Shown here piece after piece: positions 55,140 through 64,000 of a stretch of 64,000 nt of DNA. The stretch is from Nocardioides astragali (GTDB lineage: Bacteria; Actinomycetota; Actinomycetes; Propionibacteriales; Nocardioidaceae). The notes beneath the pieces are model-generated. The model had not been told where the DNA came from and did no database searches. It was given only the letters and a program-made list of their open reading frames with translations. The DNA is taken from the NCBI RefSeq assembly GCF_024436375.1, contig NZ_JAFMZM010000004.1, forward strand, positions 248,001-312,000, given 5' to 3'. Position 1 is the first letter of the stretch. The number at the start of each line of letters is the position of its first letter. A program made the position numbers and the translations under genes.

Positions 55140-55639
55140 GATGTCACCTCAGTGGCAAGGGCGGCACTGTGCTGGGAGGTCGAGGCGGCGATGCTGCCCA
55201 GCACCCGGGCGAGGTCGCCGCTGGCGGCGGCGAGGCAGCCCTCGCGCACCTCGCGCTGCAGCCGCTGCTCCGATCGCCTGACGGCTCCGAGAGCGGGCAG
55301 GATCTGCGCCGGCACCGAGACCGCGCCCGCGGTGGGCAGGTCGGCCTCCGGGACCGCGCCGACCAGGACCTCGAGGTGCTCGGCATGGGCGGTGCGGACC
55401 GGCCCCAGCCGGTCGGCGAGGCTCGGCACGGCGGCCGCCGCGGCGTCGAGGACGGACTGCGCGCGCACCAGCGCCGCGACGACGGCGGCGACCAGTGCGG
55501 AGTCCTCCGGGGGAGGCGGAGTCGCCGGCGACGACTCGCTCTCCCGCGGCGGGGGATCGATGTCGCAGGCCGCCAGGGCGAGGGGTGCCGCGAGTGCCGA
55601 GCCCAGCGTCGTACGACGGGAGAGCGGGCGTCCGGGCAC
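55136..55639 (-). CDS. probable Tat-type lipoprotein
   Basis: The 167-residue protein has a twin-arginine-like signal [23 protein letters not shown]; the lipobox LAAC places the lipidated cysteine at residue 25. After a Pro/Ser/Glu spacer, a helical domain follows ([41 protein letters not shown]) that resembles a ferritin-like bundle and may pair with the DUF4439 protein encoded next. It corresponds to the Rv2843/Rv2844 region near nusA in mycobacteria. TAGGGT (55651 to 55646) precedes the GTG by six bases. Confidence 0.75.
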   Translation of the reverse strand: MPGRPLSRRTTLGSALAAPLALAACDIDPPPRESESSPATPPPPEDSALVAAVVAALVRAQSVLDAAAAAVPSLADRLGPVRTAHAEHLEVLVGAVPEADLPTAGAVSVPAQILPALGAVRRSEQRLQREVREGCLAAASGDLARVLGSIAASTSQHSAALATEVTS

Positions 55640-55725
55640 CCTCGAACCCTAGGCCACCACCCGGCCTCCGGACCGCCAGGCCCGGACCGGTCGGCGGCGA
55701 CTCACAGGCGTTCGGGCCGGGCCGC

Positions 55726-55765
55726 TATCGTGATCTCTGGACAACAGAACAAGGAGGTCGCATCC
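55726..55765 (+). promoter_or_regulatory. rimP-nusA promoter and ribosome-binding site
   Basis: TATCGT (55726-55731) is a likely -10 with transcription starting near 55738. AAGGAGGT at 55751-55758 is a nearly perfect Shine-Dalgarno sequence eight bases before the rimP ATG, standing out in a window where many genes have none. Confidence 0.55.
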
Positions 55766-56254
55766 ATGAGCACCCCCCACCAGGACGCCACCCGGAACCG
55801 CATCGAGGCGGAGCTGGTCGACCCCTTGAAGACGCTGGGCCTCGACGTCGAGGCCGTCGAGCTGACTCCCGCAGGCAAGCGCCGGGTCCTGCGCGTCGCG
55901 GTCGACAAGGACGGCGGCGTGACGCTCGACGACGTCGCCGACGCGACTCGCGAGGTCTCCCGCGTGCTCGACGACTCCGACGTGATGGGCGAGATGCCCT
56001 ACACCCTCGAGGTCACCTCCCGAGGCGTCGACCGGCCGCTGACCCTGCCGCGCCACTGGCGCCGCAACGAGGACCGGCTGGTCAAGGCCACGCTGACCGA
56101 CGGCACGATCCTGACCGGACGCGTCCTCGCCTCCGGCGACGCCGCCGTCACGCTCGACGTGGACGGCGAGCAGCACGAGGTCGCCTACGCCGACGTGGCC
56201 AAGGCCCTCGTGCAGATCGAGTTCAACCGCAAGAGCGAGAAGAAGGACGACTGA
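55766..56254 (+). CDS. rimP: ribosome maturation factor RimP
   Basis: The 162-residue protein acts in 30S maturation. Motifs: [53 protein letters not shown] and the signature [23 protein letters not shown]; an Sm-like domain ends it. The ATG is set by AAGGAGGT. The last base of its stop codon is the first of the nusA ATG, so the conserved rimP-nusA pair is tightly coupled. Confidence 0.96.
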   Translation: MSTPHQDATRNRIEAELVDPLKTLGLDVEAVELTPAGKRRVLRVAVDKDGGVTLDDVADATREVSRVLDDSDVMGEMPYTLEVTSRGVDRPLTLPRHWRRNEDRLVKATLTDGTILTGRVLASGDAAVTLDVDGEQHEVAYADVAKALVQIEFNRKSEKKDD

Positions 56255-57231
56255 TGGACATCGATCTGAGCATCCTGCGCATGCTGGAGCGCGAGAAGGA
56301 GATCTCCTTCGAGGTGCTGGCCGACGCCATCGAGCAGGCCCTGCTGACCGCCTACCAGCGCGCCACCGAGTCCCAGCACCCCGCGAGGGTCGAGCTGGAC
56401 CGCAAGACCGGGCACGTCACGGTCTGGGCGCGCGAGGTCGACGAGGAGGGCAGTGCCGGACCGGAGTACGACGACACGCCCGCGGGCTTCGGACGGATCG
56501 CCGCCACCACTGCCAAGCAGGTGATGCTGCAGAGGCTGCGCGACGCCGAGGACGAGATCAGGTTCGGCGAGTTCTCCGGCAAGGAGGGCGACATCGTCTC
56601 CGGCATCATCCAGCAGGGCCGCAACCCCGACGACGTGATGGTCGACCTGGGCAAGCTCGAGGCGCTGCTGCCGGTGAGCGAGCGCGTACCTGGTGAGAAG
56701 TACGTCCACGGTGAGCGCATCAAGTGCCTCGTCACCTCGGTGCGCAAGGGTATGCGCGGCCCCCAGATCACGCTGTCGCGCTCGCACCCGACGCTGGTCA
56801 AGAAGCTGTTCGCCCTCGAGGTGCCCGAGATCGCCGACGGCACCGTCGAGATCGCCGGCATCGCCCGCGAAGCCGGTCACCGCACCAAGATCGCGGTCCA
56901 CTCCACGGTCCCCGGTGTCAACGCCAAGGGCGCCTGCATCGGTCCGATGGGCCAGCGGGTGCGCAACGTGATGAGCGAGCTGCACGGCGAGAAGATCGAC
57001 ATCGTCGACTGGGCCGAGGACCCGGCCGAGCTGGTCGGCCACGCGCTGTCGCCCGCGCGGGTGACCAAGGTCGAGATCGTCGACCTGGCCACCCGCTCGT
57101 GCCGCGTGGTCGTTCCGGACTTCCAGCTCTCGCTCGCCATCGGCAAGGAGGGCCAGAACGCCCGCCTCGCGGCCCGGCTCACGGGGTGGCGCATCGACAT
57201 CCGCTCCGACGAGGCTCCCGAGCCGGAGTGA
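56254..57231 (+). CDS. nusA: transcription termination/antitermination factor NusA
   Basis: The 325-residue protein binds RNA polymerase and nascent RNA to modulate pausing. Parts in order: N-terminal domain ([35 protein letters not shown]), S1 domain ([32 protein letters not shown]), KH1 and KH2 ([49 protein letters not shown]). The acidic C-terminal repeats of E. coli NusA are absent, as in other actinobacteria. ylxR and infB, which normally follow, are displaced by about 6 kb. Confidence 0.97.
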   Translation: MDIDLSILRMLEREKEISFEVLADAIEQALLTAYQRATESQHPARVELDRKTGHVTVWAREVDEEGSAGPEYDDTPAGFGRIAATTAKQVMLQRLRDAEDEIRFGEFSGKEGDIVSGIIQQGRNPDDVMVDLGKLEALLPVSERVPGEKYVHGERIKCLVTSVRKGMRGPQITLSRSHPTLVKKLFALEVPEIADGTVEIAGIAREAGHRTKIAVHSTVPGVNAKGACIGPMGQRVRNVMSELHGEKIDIVDWAEDPAELVGHALSPARVTKVEIVDLATRSCRVVVPDFQLSLAIGKEGQNARLAARLTGWRIDIRSDEAPEPE

Positions 57232-57246
57232 GCCCCTGTGCGGCCG

Positions 57247-57274
57247 GCCGGCTCGCGGACGAGTCCGTGCCGGC
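57247..57274. terminator. hairpin between convergent nusA and response regulator
   Basis: GCCGGC (57247-57252) pairs with GCCGGC (57269-57274), and CGGAC (57256-57260) pairs with GTCCG (57263-57267), with a small asymmetric bulge. It abuts the stop codon of the response regulator and probably stops transcription from both sides. Confidence 0.6.
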
Positions 57275-57973
57275 TCAGCTGATCCAGACGTAGCGGTTCT
57301 CGGGACGGCCGGTGGCGCCGTACCTGGGGGCCACCCGCGCGCGGCCCTCGGCGACGAGGTGCTCGAGGTAGCGGCGGGCGCTGACGCGTGAGACGCCGAG
57401 CCGGTCGCCGATCTCCTGCGCGGAGGCGGACCCGGGGTGCTCGGCGAGCGCGTCCCGCACGGCCTCCATCGTGGCGATGGAGAGCCCCTTGGGCAGCGTC
57501 GCCGTGGGGTGCGCGCTGCGCGGAGTGGCGAGCAGGCGGTCGACCTGGTCCTGGTCGAGCGCCGTCGTCTGGGCCTCGGTGCGCCGGATCTCGGCGCGGT
57601 GCCGCAGGTAGTCGTCGAGCCGCTCACGGAGCACCTGCGCGGTGAACGGCTTGACGAGGTAGTGGAGCACGCCGCCGGCCATCGCGGTCCGCACGGTCTC
57701 CAGCTCGCGGGCGGCGGTGATCGCGATGACGTCGACCGGCCGGCCGGGACGGGCGCGAAGCTGCTGCAGCACCTCCAGCCCCGACATGTCGGGCAGGTAG
57801 ACGTCGAGCAGCACGAGGTCGGGGTCGGTCTCGTCGACGAGCCGCAGCGCCTCGGCGCCGTCGTGCGCGACGCCGGCCACGGTGAACCCGCCGTGGAACT
57901 CCACGAACCCCCGGTGCAGCGCGGCGACCGCGAAGTCGTCATCGACGACGAGGACGCGGGGGCGGTCGGTCAT
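57275..57973 (-). CDS. CitB/DpiA-type response regulator
   Basis: The 232-residue protein has a receiver domain (RVLVVDDDFAVAALHRGFVE, phosphoacceptor D57 in LVLLDVYLPDMSGLEVL, the conserved lysine in LVKPF) and a C-terminal winged helix (ASAQEIGDRLGVSRVSARRYLEHLVAEG), the arrangement of CitB/DcuR regulators for di- and tricarboxylate uptake. It overlaps its sensor kinase gene by four bases. It most likely activates the tctCBA operon transcribed divergently beyond the kinase. Confidence 0.92.
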   Translation of the reverse strand: MTDRPRVLVVDDDFAVAALHRGFVEFHGGFTVAGVAHDGAEALRLVDETDPDLVLLDVYLPDMSGLEVLQQLRARPGRPVDVIAITAARELETVRTAMAGGVLHYLVKPFTAQVLRERLDDYLRHRAEIRRTEAQTTALDQDQVDRLLATPRSAHPTATLPKGLSIATMEAVRDALAEHPGSASAQEIGDRLGVSRVSARRYLEHLVAEGRARVAPRYGATGRPENRYVWIS

Positions 57974-59613
57974 CCGCCGCCTCCCGCAGGTGTCGGGTGC
58001 CGTGGCGGCGTCTGCGAAGCCTCCTGCGGTTTCCGTGCCGGCGAAGCGGTGGGGCGGCCGGCCGGGTGGGGGAGTCGTACGTCCAGGCGCGCGCCACCCG
58101 CTGCGGAGTTGGAGACGGCCACGTCGCCGCCGCGGCGGCGGGCGACGCGTCGCACCAGGGCAAGCCCGATGCCGCGAGTGCCGGCGGATCCCTTGGTGCT
58201 CCAGCCGGACTCGAAGATCCGGTCGCGGTCGGCCTCGGGGATGCCGGCGCCGTCGTCCTGGACGGTGACGACGGTGCCGTCGTCGTCCCGGCGCAGCGAC
58301 ACCTCGACCGTGCCGCCCGGCGCGCAGGCGTCGACCGCGTTGTCGACCAGGTTGCCGAGCACCGTGACCAGGTCGGCGCCCTCGGCGTCGACGACCTCGG
58401 ACTCGGGGTCGACGACGAGGCGTACGCCGCGCTCCTCGCTGGTCGTGGTCTTTGCCAGCAGCAGGGCGACGACATCGGGGTTGGCGATCCCGGGTGCCAC
58501 CGGAGCCTCGGTCAGCGATCCGCCGTGGCCGGTGCCGGCGATGAAGTCGATCGCCTCCTGGGTGTGGCCCATCTCGACCAGCCCGGAGATCACGTGCATC
58601 CGGTTGGAGAACTCGTGGGCCTGGGCGCGCAGCGCCTGGGTGACGTCGCGGGCCCCGTCGAGCTCACGCAGCGTCCGGAGCAGCTCGGTCCGGTCGCGGA
58701 GGATGAGCACGACACCGACCGCCCGGCCGTCGACCTCGGCGTGGCTGCGCTGGCCGAGCAGGATCCGCTCGCCGGCGAGCAGCATCCGCTCGCTGCTCTC
58801 GCCGTCGGCGCGCACCAGCGCGAGCAGGCTCGGTTCGAGCACGTCAGCGGCGCGCTTGCCGACGACCTCGGGGCCGAGGTCGAGGAGCCGCGCGGCCTGG
58901 TCGTTGACCAGCACGACGCGCTCGTGGTCGTCGACTGCCACGAGTCCCTCGCCGATGCCGTGCAGCATCGCCTCGCGAGTCTCCAGCAGCGAGGCGATCT
59001 CCTCCGGCTCCAGCCGGTAGATCCGCCGCCACACCAGTCGCGAGACCCACATCGCGCCGAGGGTGCCGACGAGCACGGCGCCGACCATCCACAGCGCCAG
59101 CCAGGGGAGGTTGTCGAAGAGGTCCGCGCGCAGCTCCGACTCGAGGATGCCGACGGAGGCGGTGCCGATCACGGTGCCGTCGTCGTCCTTGATGGGCAGC
59201 TTCACCCGCCACGACTCGCCGAGCGTGCCGGTCTGCGTGCCGACGTACATCTCTCCGGACAGCGGCACCGACGGGTCAGTGGAGACGCGTTCGTTGATCC
59301 GGTCCTCGTTGGGATGGGAGTAGCGGATGCCCTGGTCGTCGGTGACCACGACATAGGTGACGCCCGACGCCTGCCGGATGAGCTCCGCGATCGGCTGGAT
59401 AGTGGCCGAGGGCTCGTCGGAGGAGAACGCCTCCACCACCGACGGCAGGGTGGCGACGCTCTGCGCGACGCCGATCATCTGCTGCTGGTAGGACTCCCGG
59501 ATCTGCGCGGCCTGCATCAGCGTGGCCACCACGCCCACCAGGCACACGGTCGTCAGCACGATCACCAGCTGCAGCGCGAGCAGCTGGGTGCGCAACGACG
59601 CCTTCCGGACCAT
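57970..59613 (-). CDS. CitA/DcuS-type sensor histidine kinase
   Basis: The 547-residue kinase has a membrane helix at residues ~12-33, an extracytoplasmic PAS-like sensor (SGVTYVVVTDDQGIRYSHPNEDRINERVS is the CitA/DcuS signature), a second helix (WLALWMVGAVLVGTLGAMWV), a cytoplasmic PAS domain, a DHp helix with phospho-histidine in AQAHEFSNRMHVISGLVEM, and an HATPase domain (NLVDNAVDACAPGG, VQDDGAGIPEADRDRIFESG, GTRGIGLALV). CACAAT (59625 to 59620) precedes the ATG by six bases. It should sense citrate or a related acid outside the cell. Confidence 0.93.
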   Translation of the reverse strand: MVRKASLRTQLLALQLVIVLTTVCLVGVVATLMQAAQIRESYQQQMIGVAQSVATLPSVVEAFSSDEPSATIQPIAELIRQASGVTYVVVTDDQGIRYSHPNEDRINERVSTDPSVPLSGEMYVGTQTGTLGESWRVKLPIKDDDGTVIGTASVGILESELRADLFDNLPWLALWMVGAVLVGTLGAMWVSRLVWRRIYRLEPEEIASLLETREAMLHGIGEGLVAVDDHERVVLVNDQAARLLDLGPEVVGKRAADVLEPSLLALVRADGESSERMLLAGERILLGQRSHAEVDGRAVGVVLILRDRTELLRTLRELDGARDVTQALRAQAHEFSNRMHVISGLVEMGHTQEAIDFIAGTGHGGSLTEAPVAPGIANPDVVALLLAKTTTSEERGVRLVVDPESEVVDAEGADLVTVLGNLVDNAVDACAPGGTVEVSLRRDDDGTVVTVQDDGAGIPEADRDRIFESGWSTKGSAGTRGIGLALVRRVARRRGGDVAVSNSAAGGARLDVRLPHPAGRPTASPARKPQEASQTPPRHPTPAGGGG

Positions 59614-59777
59614 CGCGCCATTGTGCCGCAGGTCACAGCGCCGTCTCCGGGTCCGACCGCTCGACCAGAAGTTCCAATACGACCTATACGTCCGCAACGT
59701 TCTCGCCGCGACGCGACCGCTCCTACGGTTCCGGCACCTTGTGACGCCCGTCACGACCCCTTGAAGGAGTGCCACCC
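59614..59777. promoter_or_regulatory. divergent promoter region kinase / tctC
   Basis: TACGGT at 59724-59729 is a candidate tctC -10. Upstream, 59674-59696 (around AATACGACCTATACG) is the most AT-rich patch and a good place for the response regulator. TGACG-CC-CGTCA (59742-59753) is a short inverted repeat in the leader. AAGGAG at 59764-59769 is the tctC ribosome-binding site. Confidence 0.4.
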
Positions 59778-60788
59778 ATGACCAGCACGCGGACCCATCG
59801 CCGTCGCCTCTCCGCCTCCGCGATCGCCCTCACCGGAGCGATCGTGCTCGCCGGCTGCGGCTCCCTCGGCGAGAGCGCCGCCGACGCCTCGGGCGACGGC
59901 GGCATCGATAGCCTGAACATCATCGTCCCGGCCGACCCGGGCGGCGGGTGGGACCTGACCGGCCGCGCGATGCAGGGCGTGCTCCAGGACAACGACCTGG
60001 TCGGCAATGCCCAGGTGGAGAACGTCACCGGCGCCGGCGGCACCACTGGCCTGGCCCAGCTCGCCAACGAGACCGACGAGAACACGCTCATGGTGATGGG
60101 CCTGGTGATGCTCGGCGCGGTGGAGACCAACCAGTCCGAGGCCACGCTCGAGGACGTCACCCCGATCGCTGAGCTGACGGAGGAGGCGCTGATCATCGTG
60201 GCGCCGGCGGACTCGCCGTACGAGGACGTCAACGACCTGATCGAGGACCAGACCGAGCGCGGCCAGGGCGTCTCGATCGCGGGCGGCTCTGCTGGAGGAG
60301 CGGACCACATCCTCGCCGGGCTGATGCTGCAGAACGCAGGGGTCGAGCCGGAGAGCCTCAACTACATCCCCTACTCCGGCGGCGGCGAGTCGCTGGCCGC
60401 GCTGCTCGGCGCCAAGGTGGACGCGGGCATCTCCGGCGTCGCGGAGTACGCCGCCCAGGTCGAGAGCGGCGAGCTCAAGGCGCTGGGCGTCTCCGGCGAG
60501 GAGCGTTCCGAGCTGATGCCCGACGTGCCGACGCTGACCGAGCAGGGCATCGACGTGACGCTCACCAACTGGCGCGGCGTGGTGGCCCCCGGCAACATCG
60601 ACGACGCCAAGGCCGATGAGCTGACCCAGCTGGTCACCGACATGCACGACACCGAGGACTGGACCGGCGTCCTGGAGGAGAACGCCTGGGCCGACGCCTT
60701 CCTCACTGGCCAGGAGTTCGACACCTTCGTGGACGAGGAGATCATCCGGGTCCAGCAGGTCCTGCGCGACATCGGCCTGGTCGAGTGA
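59778..60788 (+). CDS. tctC: tripartite tricarboxylate transporter substrate-binding lipoprotein
   Basis: The 336-residue protein has a lipoprotein signal ([18 protein letters not shown], lipidated Cys in LAGC) and the TctC/Bug receptor fold: [37 protein letters not shown], and the [24 protein letters not shown] loop. Bug proteins bind carboxylates such as citrate outside the membrane and deliver them to TctBA. The ATG at 59778 is preferred over the GTG nine bases upstream, which lies in the ribosome-binding site region. tctB overlaps its stop by four bases. Confidence 0.94.
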   Translation: MTSTRTHRRRLSASAIALTGAIVLAGCGSLGESAADASGDGGIDSLNIIVPADPGGGWDLTGRAMQGVLQDNDLVGNAQVENVTGAGGTTGLAQLANETDENTLMVMGLVMLGAVETNQSEATLEDVTPIAELTEEALIIVAPADSPYEDVNDLIEDQTERGQGVSIAGGSAGGADHILAGLMLQNAGVEPESLNYIPYSGGGESLAALLGAKVDAGISGVAEYAAQVESGELKALGVSGEERSELMPDVPTLTEQGIDVTLTNWRGVVAPGNIDDAKADELTQLVTDMHDTEDWTGVLEENAWADAFLTGQEFDTFVDEEIIRVQQVLRDIGLVE

Positions 60789-61321
60789 CCATGACCACCA
60801 CGCGTCAGGAGCGCCCTGCGGAGCGCACCGTCCCCGTCGGCGAGCTCGGGTTCGCCGGCGGGGTGGTGGCCCTCGGCGTCTTCGCGCTGGTCCGGGCGGG
60901 CTCGATCAACGAGCCGCTCACCGCCGGCTCGATGGGACCCCGGGCGCTGCCCTACCTGGTCGGCGGGGCGTTGGTCCTGTCCGGTCTGGCCGTCGTGGCC
61001 GCCGTCCTGCGCGGCCACCGCGGTGAGGCTGAGCACGGCGAGGACGTCGCCGACGACGAGCACACCGACTGGCGCGTCGTCGGGATGCTCGTCGCCCTCT
61101 TCCTCGTCCACGTGTTCCTGATCATCCCGGCCGGTTGGCCCGTCGCCGCGACCGTGCTGTTCTCCGGCTCCGCGGTCGTGCTGGGCGCCAAGCCGTGGTG
61201 GCGGGCGATCGTGATCGGCCTGCTGCTGGCGCTGGTGCTGCAGGCGTCGTTCGCCGGTGGGCTGGGCGTCTCGCTGCCCGCGGGCCCGCTGCTCGAGGGG
61301 GTGTCGTTCCTCCGTGGATAG
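60785..61321 (+). CDS. tctB: tripartite tricarboxylate transporter small membrane subunit
   Basis: The 178-residue protein has four predicted membrane helices, first [21 protein letters not shown], and the family motif [17 protein letters not shown]. TctB is the small integral partner of TctA. A charged loop ([19 protein letters not shown]) separates helices 2 and 3. Start is GTG at 60785 within the tctC stop, or ATG at 60791. It overlaps tctA by eight bases. Confidence 0.92.
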   Translation: MTMTTTRQERPAERTVPVGELGFAGGVVALGVFALVRAGSINEPLTAGSMGPRALPYLVGGALVLSGLAVVAAVLRGHRGEAEHGEDVADDEHTDWRVVGMLVALFLVHVFLIIPAGWPVAATVLFSGSAVVLGAKPWWRAIVIGLLLALVLQASFAGGLGVSLPAGPLLEGVSFLRG

Positions 61322-62879
61322 CTTCTTCGCCCTCATGGAGGGTTTCGGCACCGCACTGCAGCCGCAGTACCTGTTCCTCGCGCTGGTCGGTGTCTTCGTC
61401 GGCACTGCCGTCGGCGTGCTGCCCGGCATCGGCCCGGCGATGACCGTCGCCCTGCTGCTGCCCCTGACCTACAGCCTCGACCCGACCGGCGCGTTCATCA
61501 TGTTCGCCGGCATCTACTACGGCGGGATGTACGGCGGGTCGACCACCTCGATCCTGCTGAACACGCCTGGCGAGTCCGCCTCGATCATCACCGCCCTTGA
61601 GGGCAACCGGATGGCGAAGGCGGGACGGGGCACGGCGGCCCTCGCGACTGCTGCGATCGGGTCCTTCGTCGCGGGCACGTTCGCCACGGTGGGGCTGACC
61701 TTCGTCGCCCCGATCGCCGCCGAGTGGGCCGTCAAGCTCGGGCCGGTCGACTACGTCGCGCTGATGATCCTGGCGTTCCTGACGGTCGGCGCGCTGCTGG
61801 GCAGCTCGATCGCCCGCGGCCTGGCCTCGCTGTCGCTGGGCCTGTTCATCGGGCTGATCGGCGTCGACCAGATCTCCGGGCAGCAGCGGTTCACCTTCGG
61901 CGTTCCCGTGCTCGGCGACGGGATCGACGTGGTCCTGGTGGCGGTCGGCCTGTTCGCCGTCGGCGAGGCGCTCTACGTCGGATCGCGGCTGCGCAAGGGC
62001 CCGGTCGAGGTCGTCCCGATCAGCAAGGGCTGGCGCAACTGGATGACCCGCGAGGAGCTGCGGCTCTCGTGGAAGCCGTGGTTGCGCGGCACCGCGATCG
62101 GCTTCCCGATCGGCACCATCCCCGCCGGTGGCGCGGACGTGTCGACCTTCCTGTCCTACGCGGCCGAGAAGAAGCTGGCGAAGGGCGAGCGCAAGGAGCA
62201 GTTCGGCCACGGCGCGATCGAAGGGGTGGCTGGACCGGAGTCGGCGAACAACGCCGCAGCGGCCGGCGTGCTCGTCCCGCTGCTGACGCTCGGCCTGCCG
62301 ACCTCGGCGACCGCGGCGATCATGCTCGTGGTGTTCCAGCAGTACAACATCGATCCGGGCCCGCAGCTCTTCTCGGGCAATGCGGCGCTGGTGTGGGCGT
62401 TGATCGCCAGCCTCTACATCGGCAACCTGATGCTGCTCGTGCTGAACCTGCCACTGGTCGGCCTGTGGGTGCGGGTGCTGCAGATCCCGCGGCACTACCT
62501 CTATGCCGGCATCCTCACCTTCGCGGCGCTGGGCGCCTTCGCGGTGAACCGCATCCCCGCCGACGTGATGATCCTGCTGGTGATCGGCGTGATCGGGTTC
62601 TTCATGCGTCGTGTCGGCTACCCGATCGCTCCGATGGTGGTGGCGATGATCCTGGGACCGATGTTCGAGGCGCAGCTCCGACGAGCGCTGTCGATCTCCC
62701 AGGGCGACCCGGTGACGCTGGTGCAGTCGCCGTTCGCGGTGTTCGTGTACGCCGCGCTCGGGCTGGTCTTCGCGCTCTCGCTGTGGCTCAAGCGCAGGGA
62801 GAGGGAGACCGAGGAGGTCCTGGAGCACCTGGAGGACGACGAGCTCGTCTCCACCGACGAGAGGAGTGTGCGGTCATGA
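61314..62879 (+). CDS. tctA: tripartite tricarboxylate transporter large membrane subunit
   Basis: The 521-residue protein is the transport channel, with about 12 membrane helices. Family signatures are intact: [73 protein letters not shown] and the second half repeat [35 protein letters not shown]. It imports carboxylates with a sodium or proton gradient. The GTG at 61314 is the only start giving the full first helix. It overlaps the UspA gene by four bases. Confidence 0.95.
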   Translation: MDSFFALMEGFGTALQPQYLFLALVGVFVGTAVGVLPGIGPAMTVALLLPLTYSLDPTGAFIMFAGIYYGGMYGGSTTSILLNTPGESASIITALEGNRMAKAGRGTAALATAAIGSFVAGTFATVGLTFVAPIAAEWAVKLGPVDYVALMILAFLTVGALLGSSIARGLASLSLGLFIGLIGVDQISGQQRFTFGVPVLGDGIDVVLVAVGLFAVGEALYVGSRLRKGPVEVVPISKGWRNWMTREELRLSWKPWLRGTAIGFPIGTIPAGGADVSTFLSYAAEKKLAKGERKEQFGHGAIEGVAGPESANNAAAAGVLVPLLTLGLPTSATAAIMLVVFQQYNIDPGPQLFSGNAALVWALIASLYIGNLMLLVLNLPLVGLWVRVLQIPRHYLYAGILTFAALGAFAVNRIPADVMILLVIGVIGFFMRRVGYPIAPMVVAMILGPMFEAQLRRALSISQGDPVTLVQSPFAVFVYAALGLVFALSLWLKRRERETEEVLEHLEDDELVSTDERSVRS

Positions 62880-63277
62880 CCGTGGTCGTGGGCTACGTCC
62901 CGAACGAGCTGGGGGAGGCCGCACTGTCAGCCGCCATCGACGAGGCACGGCGGCGCGGCTGCGACCTGGTCGCCGTCAACACCACTCGGGCCGACCGGCT
63001 CGTAGATCCACGCTATGCCCAGGACGCGCAGGCGGAGGCGCTGGAGTCTCGGCTCGAGGCGTCCGGTGTGCCGTACGCCGTACGCCGGTTCACCTCGACC
63101 GAGCTGGCCGCCGACGACGTGCTGACGGCCGCGACGGAGGTCGGCGCCGAGCTCATCGTGATCGGCCTGCGTCACCGGTCCCCGGTCGGCAAGCTGCTCA
63201 TGGGCTCCACGGCTCAGTCGGTCCTGCTCGACGCCGAGTGCTCGGTGCTGGCGGTGAAGCTCCCGCGGAGACGGTGA
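62876..63277 (+). CDS. universal stress protein (UspA family)
   Basis: The 133-residue protein has the ATP-binding Usp pattern: [21 protein letters not shown] at the N-terminus and [21 protein letters not shown] (G-2x-G-9x-G-S/T type) near the end, then VLAVKLP. It is the last gene of tctCBA, overlapping tctA, as is often seen with TTT systems, and may tune transport to energy state; that role is inferred. A strong terminator follows. Confidence 0.9.
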   Translation: MTVVVGYVPNELGEAALSAAIDEARRRGCDLVAVNTTRADRLVDPRYAQDAQAEALESRLEASGVPYAVRRFTSTELAADDVLTAATEVGAELIVIGLRHRSPVGKLLMGSTAQSVLLDAECSVLAVKLPRRR

Positions 63278-63295
63278 GGTCACTGAGGTCACTGG

Positions 63296-63325
63296 GTTGT
63301 CGCCCGCCACTCGGCGGGCGACAAC
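63296..63325 (+). terminator. terminator after the tct operon
   Basis: GTTGTCGCCCGCC (63296-63308) pairs perfectly with GGCGGGCGACAAC (63313-63325) around an ACTC loop; CCATTTCG follows. It insulates ylxR-infB from the inserted transporter operon. Confidence 0.92.
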
Positions 63326-63367
63326 CCATTTCGCCCCACAGGGGTGCACGGAGTAGGGTGGACCGCA

Positions 63368-63724
63368 GTGGCCACCACGTCTGACACCCCTGCGCCCGGA
63401 CCCGTCCGGACCTGCGTGGGTTGCCGGACCAGGGCCGCTGCAAGCGAGTTGCTGCGCGTGGTCGCAGGCTCGGATGCCGACGGCCGACCGGCCCTGGTGC
63501 CCGATCCGGATCACCGGGCACCCGGTCGCGGGGCGCATCTGCACCCCACGCAGGAGTGTTGGCAGCTCGCGGTGCGACGCCGAGCATTCTCCCGGGCACT
63601 CCGCTCGGGCGTGACGCTCGCCGATGCGCCGGTGGGGGACTACCTCGCCGCACGGCAGCAAGACCAGCACGACCAGTCCGAATCACAGCAGCACCGACCA
63701 GAAACTGGAGCACGCAGCTCATGA
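63368..63724 (+). CDS. ylxR: YlxR family RNA-binding protein
   Basis: The 118-residue protein has the YlxR core: PVRTCVGCRTRAAASELLRVVAG, then GRGAHLHPTQECWQLAVRRRAFSRALR. The family (nucleoid- or RNA-binding, RnpM in Bacillus, linked to RNase P activity) always sits between nusA and infB. TAGGGT (63354-63359) is eight bases before the GTG, so the gene now has its own leaderless promoter. A Gln/Asp/Ser-rich tail ends it. Confidence 0.92.
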   Translation: MATTSDTPAPGPVRTCVGCRTRAAASELLRVVAGSDADGRPALVPDPDHRAPGRGAHLHPTQECWQLAVRRRAFSRALRSGVTLADAPVGDYLAARQQDQHDQSESQQHRPETGARSS

Positions 63725-63782
63725 GCACTCGATGAGTAACTCGTAATGAGTGTGCACACCCACTAGCTGTTCCGTTTCCCTG

Positions 63783-63821
63783 CCTTCTGGGGTCACGGAC
63801 CAGAAGGAGTAGAAACCAACC
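63783..63821 (+). promoter_or_regulatory. infB leader hairpin and ribosome-binding site
   Basis: CCTTCTGG (63783-63790) and CCAGAAGG (63800-63807) are perfect complements. The 3' arm overlaps the AGAAGGAG ribosome-binding site at 63802-63809, 12 bases before the infB GTG, so the stem could dampen translation. Confidence 0.4.
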
Positions 63822-64000
63822 GTGGCAAAGACCCGAGTCCACGAACTCGCCAAGGAGTTCGGAGTCGAGAGCAAGTTCGTTCTCGAGAAGCTCAAGGAGA
63901 TGGGTGAGTTCGTCAAGTCGGCATCGTCGACTGTCGAGCCCCCCGTCGAGATGCGCTTCAAGAAGCAGTACGGCGACGAGCTGAAGGCCGCTGCGGCCTC
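63822..64000 (+). CDS. infB: translation initiation factor IF-2 (3' end outside window)
   Basis: About 59 codons are visible. They start [40 protein letters not shown] after the GTG, the standard IF2-N module of actinobacterial IF-2, then [11 protein letters not shown]-2 is the GTPase that brings initiator tRNA to the 30S subunit. The gene runs off the right edge before the G domain. Confidence 0.95.
   Translation, partial: MAKTRVHELAKEFGVESKFVLEKLKEMGEFVKSASSTVEPPVEMRFKKQYGDELKAAAA

Overview
The window is chromosomal DNA of a high-GC actinobacterium. Gene content and order, frequent GTG starts, and many leaderless promoters (a TANNNT hexamer 6-8 bases before the start codon) point to the Nocardioides / Propionibacteriales side of the class; this assignment is inferred from style and synteny, not from a search. 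Most of the window is the conserved actinobacterial translation, secretion and isoprenoid neighbourhood that in Mycobacterium tuberculosis runs from amt-glnB-glnD-ffh to proS-nusA-infB. No rRNA, tRNA, CRISPR array, insertion sequence or prophage was recognised.

Layout: (1) 0-2.6 kb, the end of a polysaccharide cluster (GT2 glycosyltransferase and an RgpF-like protein, minus strand). (2) 2.8-8.8 kb, amtB-glnK-glnD nitrogen sensing, then ffh and a NYN-domain gene. (3) 8.8-13.1 kb, a species-variable stretch: two secreted proteins of unknown function, an amidohydrolase, a VanW protein and a GNAT acetyltransferase. (4) 13.3-22.8 kb, rpsP-khpA, rimM-trmD(GNAT fusion), rplS, lepB-rnhB-DUF2469, yraN-comM-dprA and xerC, with a convergent M23 peptidase. 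(5) 23.8-31.3 kb, rpsB-tsf, pyrH-frr-cdsA, small accessory genes, a 162-bp fold-back repeat and rlmN. (6) 31.4-40.2 kb, accessory genes: GT4 glycosyltransferase, LOG-like protein, RIO kinase, secreted M1 peptidase, a truncated AMP-binding gene, and a minus-strand set of two TPR-membrane proteins plus a TPR-AAA ATPase. (7) 40.2-44.7 kb, dxr-rip1-ispG-GNAT. (8) 44.7-51.8 kb, a cassette with an ECF-type sigma factor, a 151-aa partner, a cytosolic subtilase and a TPR-CHAT caspase-like protease, bracketed by two paralogous secreted proteins. (9) 51.9-57.2 kb, proS, a HAD hydrolase, two DUF4439-type genes, rimP-nusA. (10) 57.3-63.3 kb, a CitA/CitB-type two-component system and a tctCBA tricarboxylate transporter with a UspA protein, lying between nusA and the usual next genes ylxR-infB, which close the window.

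The best candidate for an undescribed system is region 8. A TPR-CHAT protease, a sigma factor with a small translationally coupled partner and a second protease resemble in outline the protease/sigma-factor output arm of type III-E CRISPR (Craspase), but no CRISPR component is nearby. Other points of interest are the TrmD-GNAT fusion, related leaders on rpsP and rplS, paired palindromes on the rimM promoter, a ribosome-binding-site hairpin in front of yraN, the fold-back element at 29.9-30.1 kb, a 17-bp divergent promoter between a TPR gene and dxr, and the citrate-type cassette that separates nusA from ylxR-infB.
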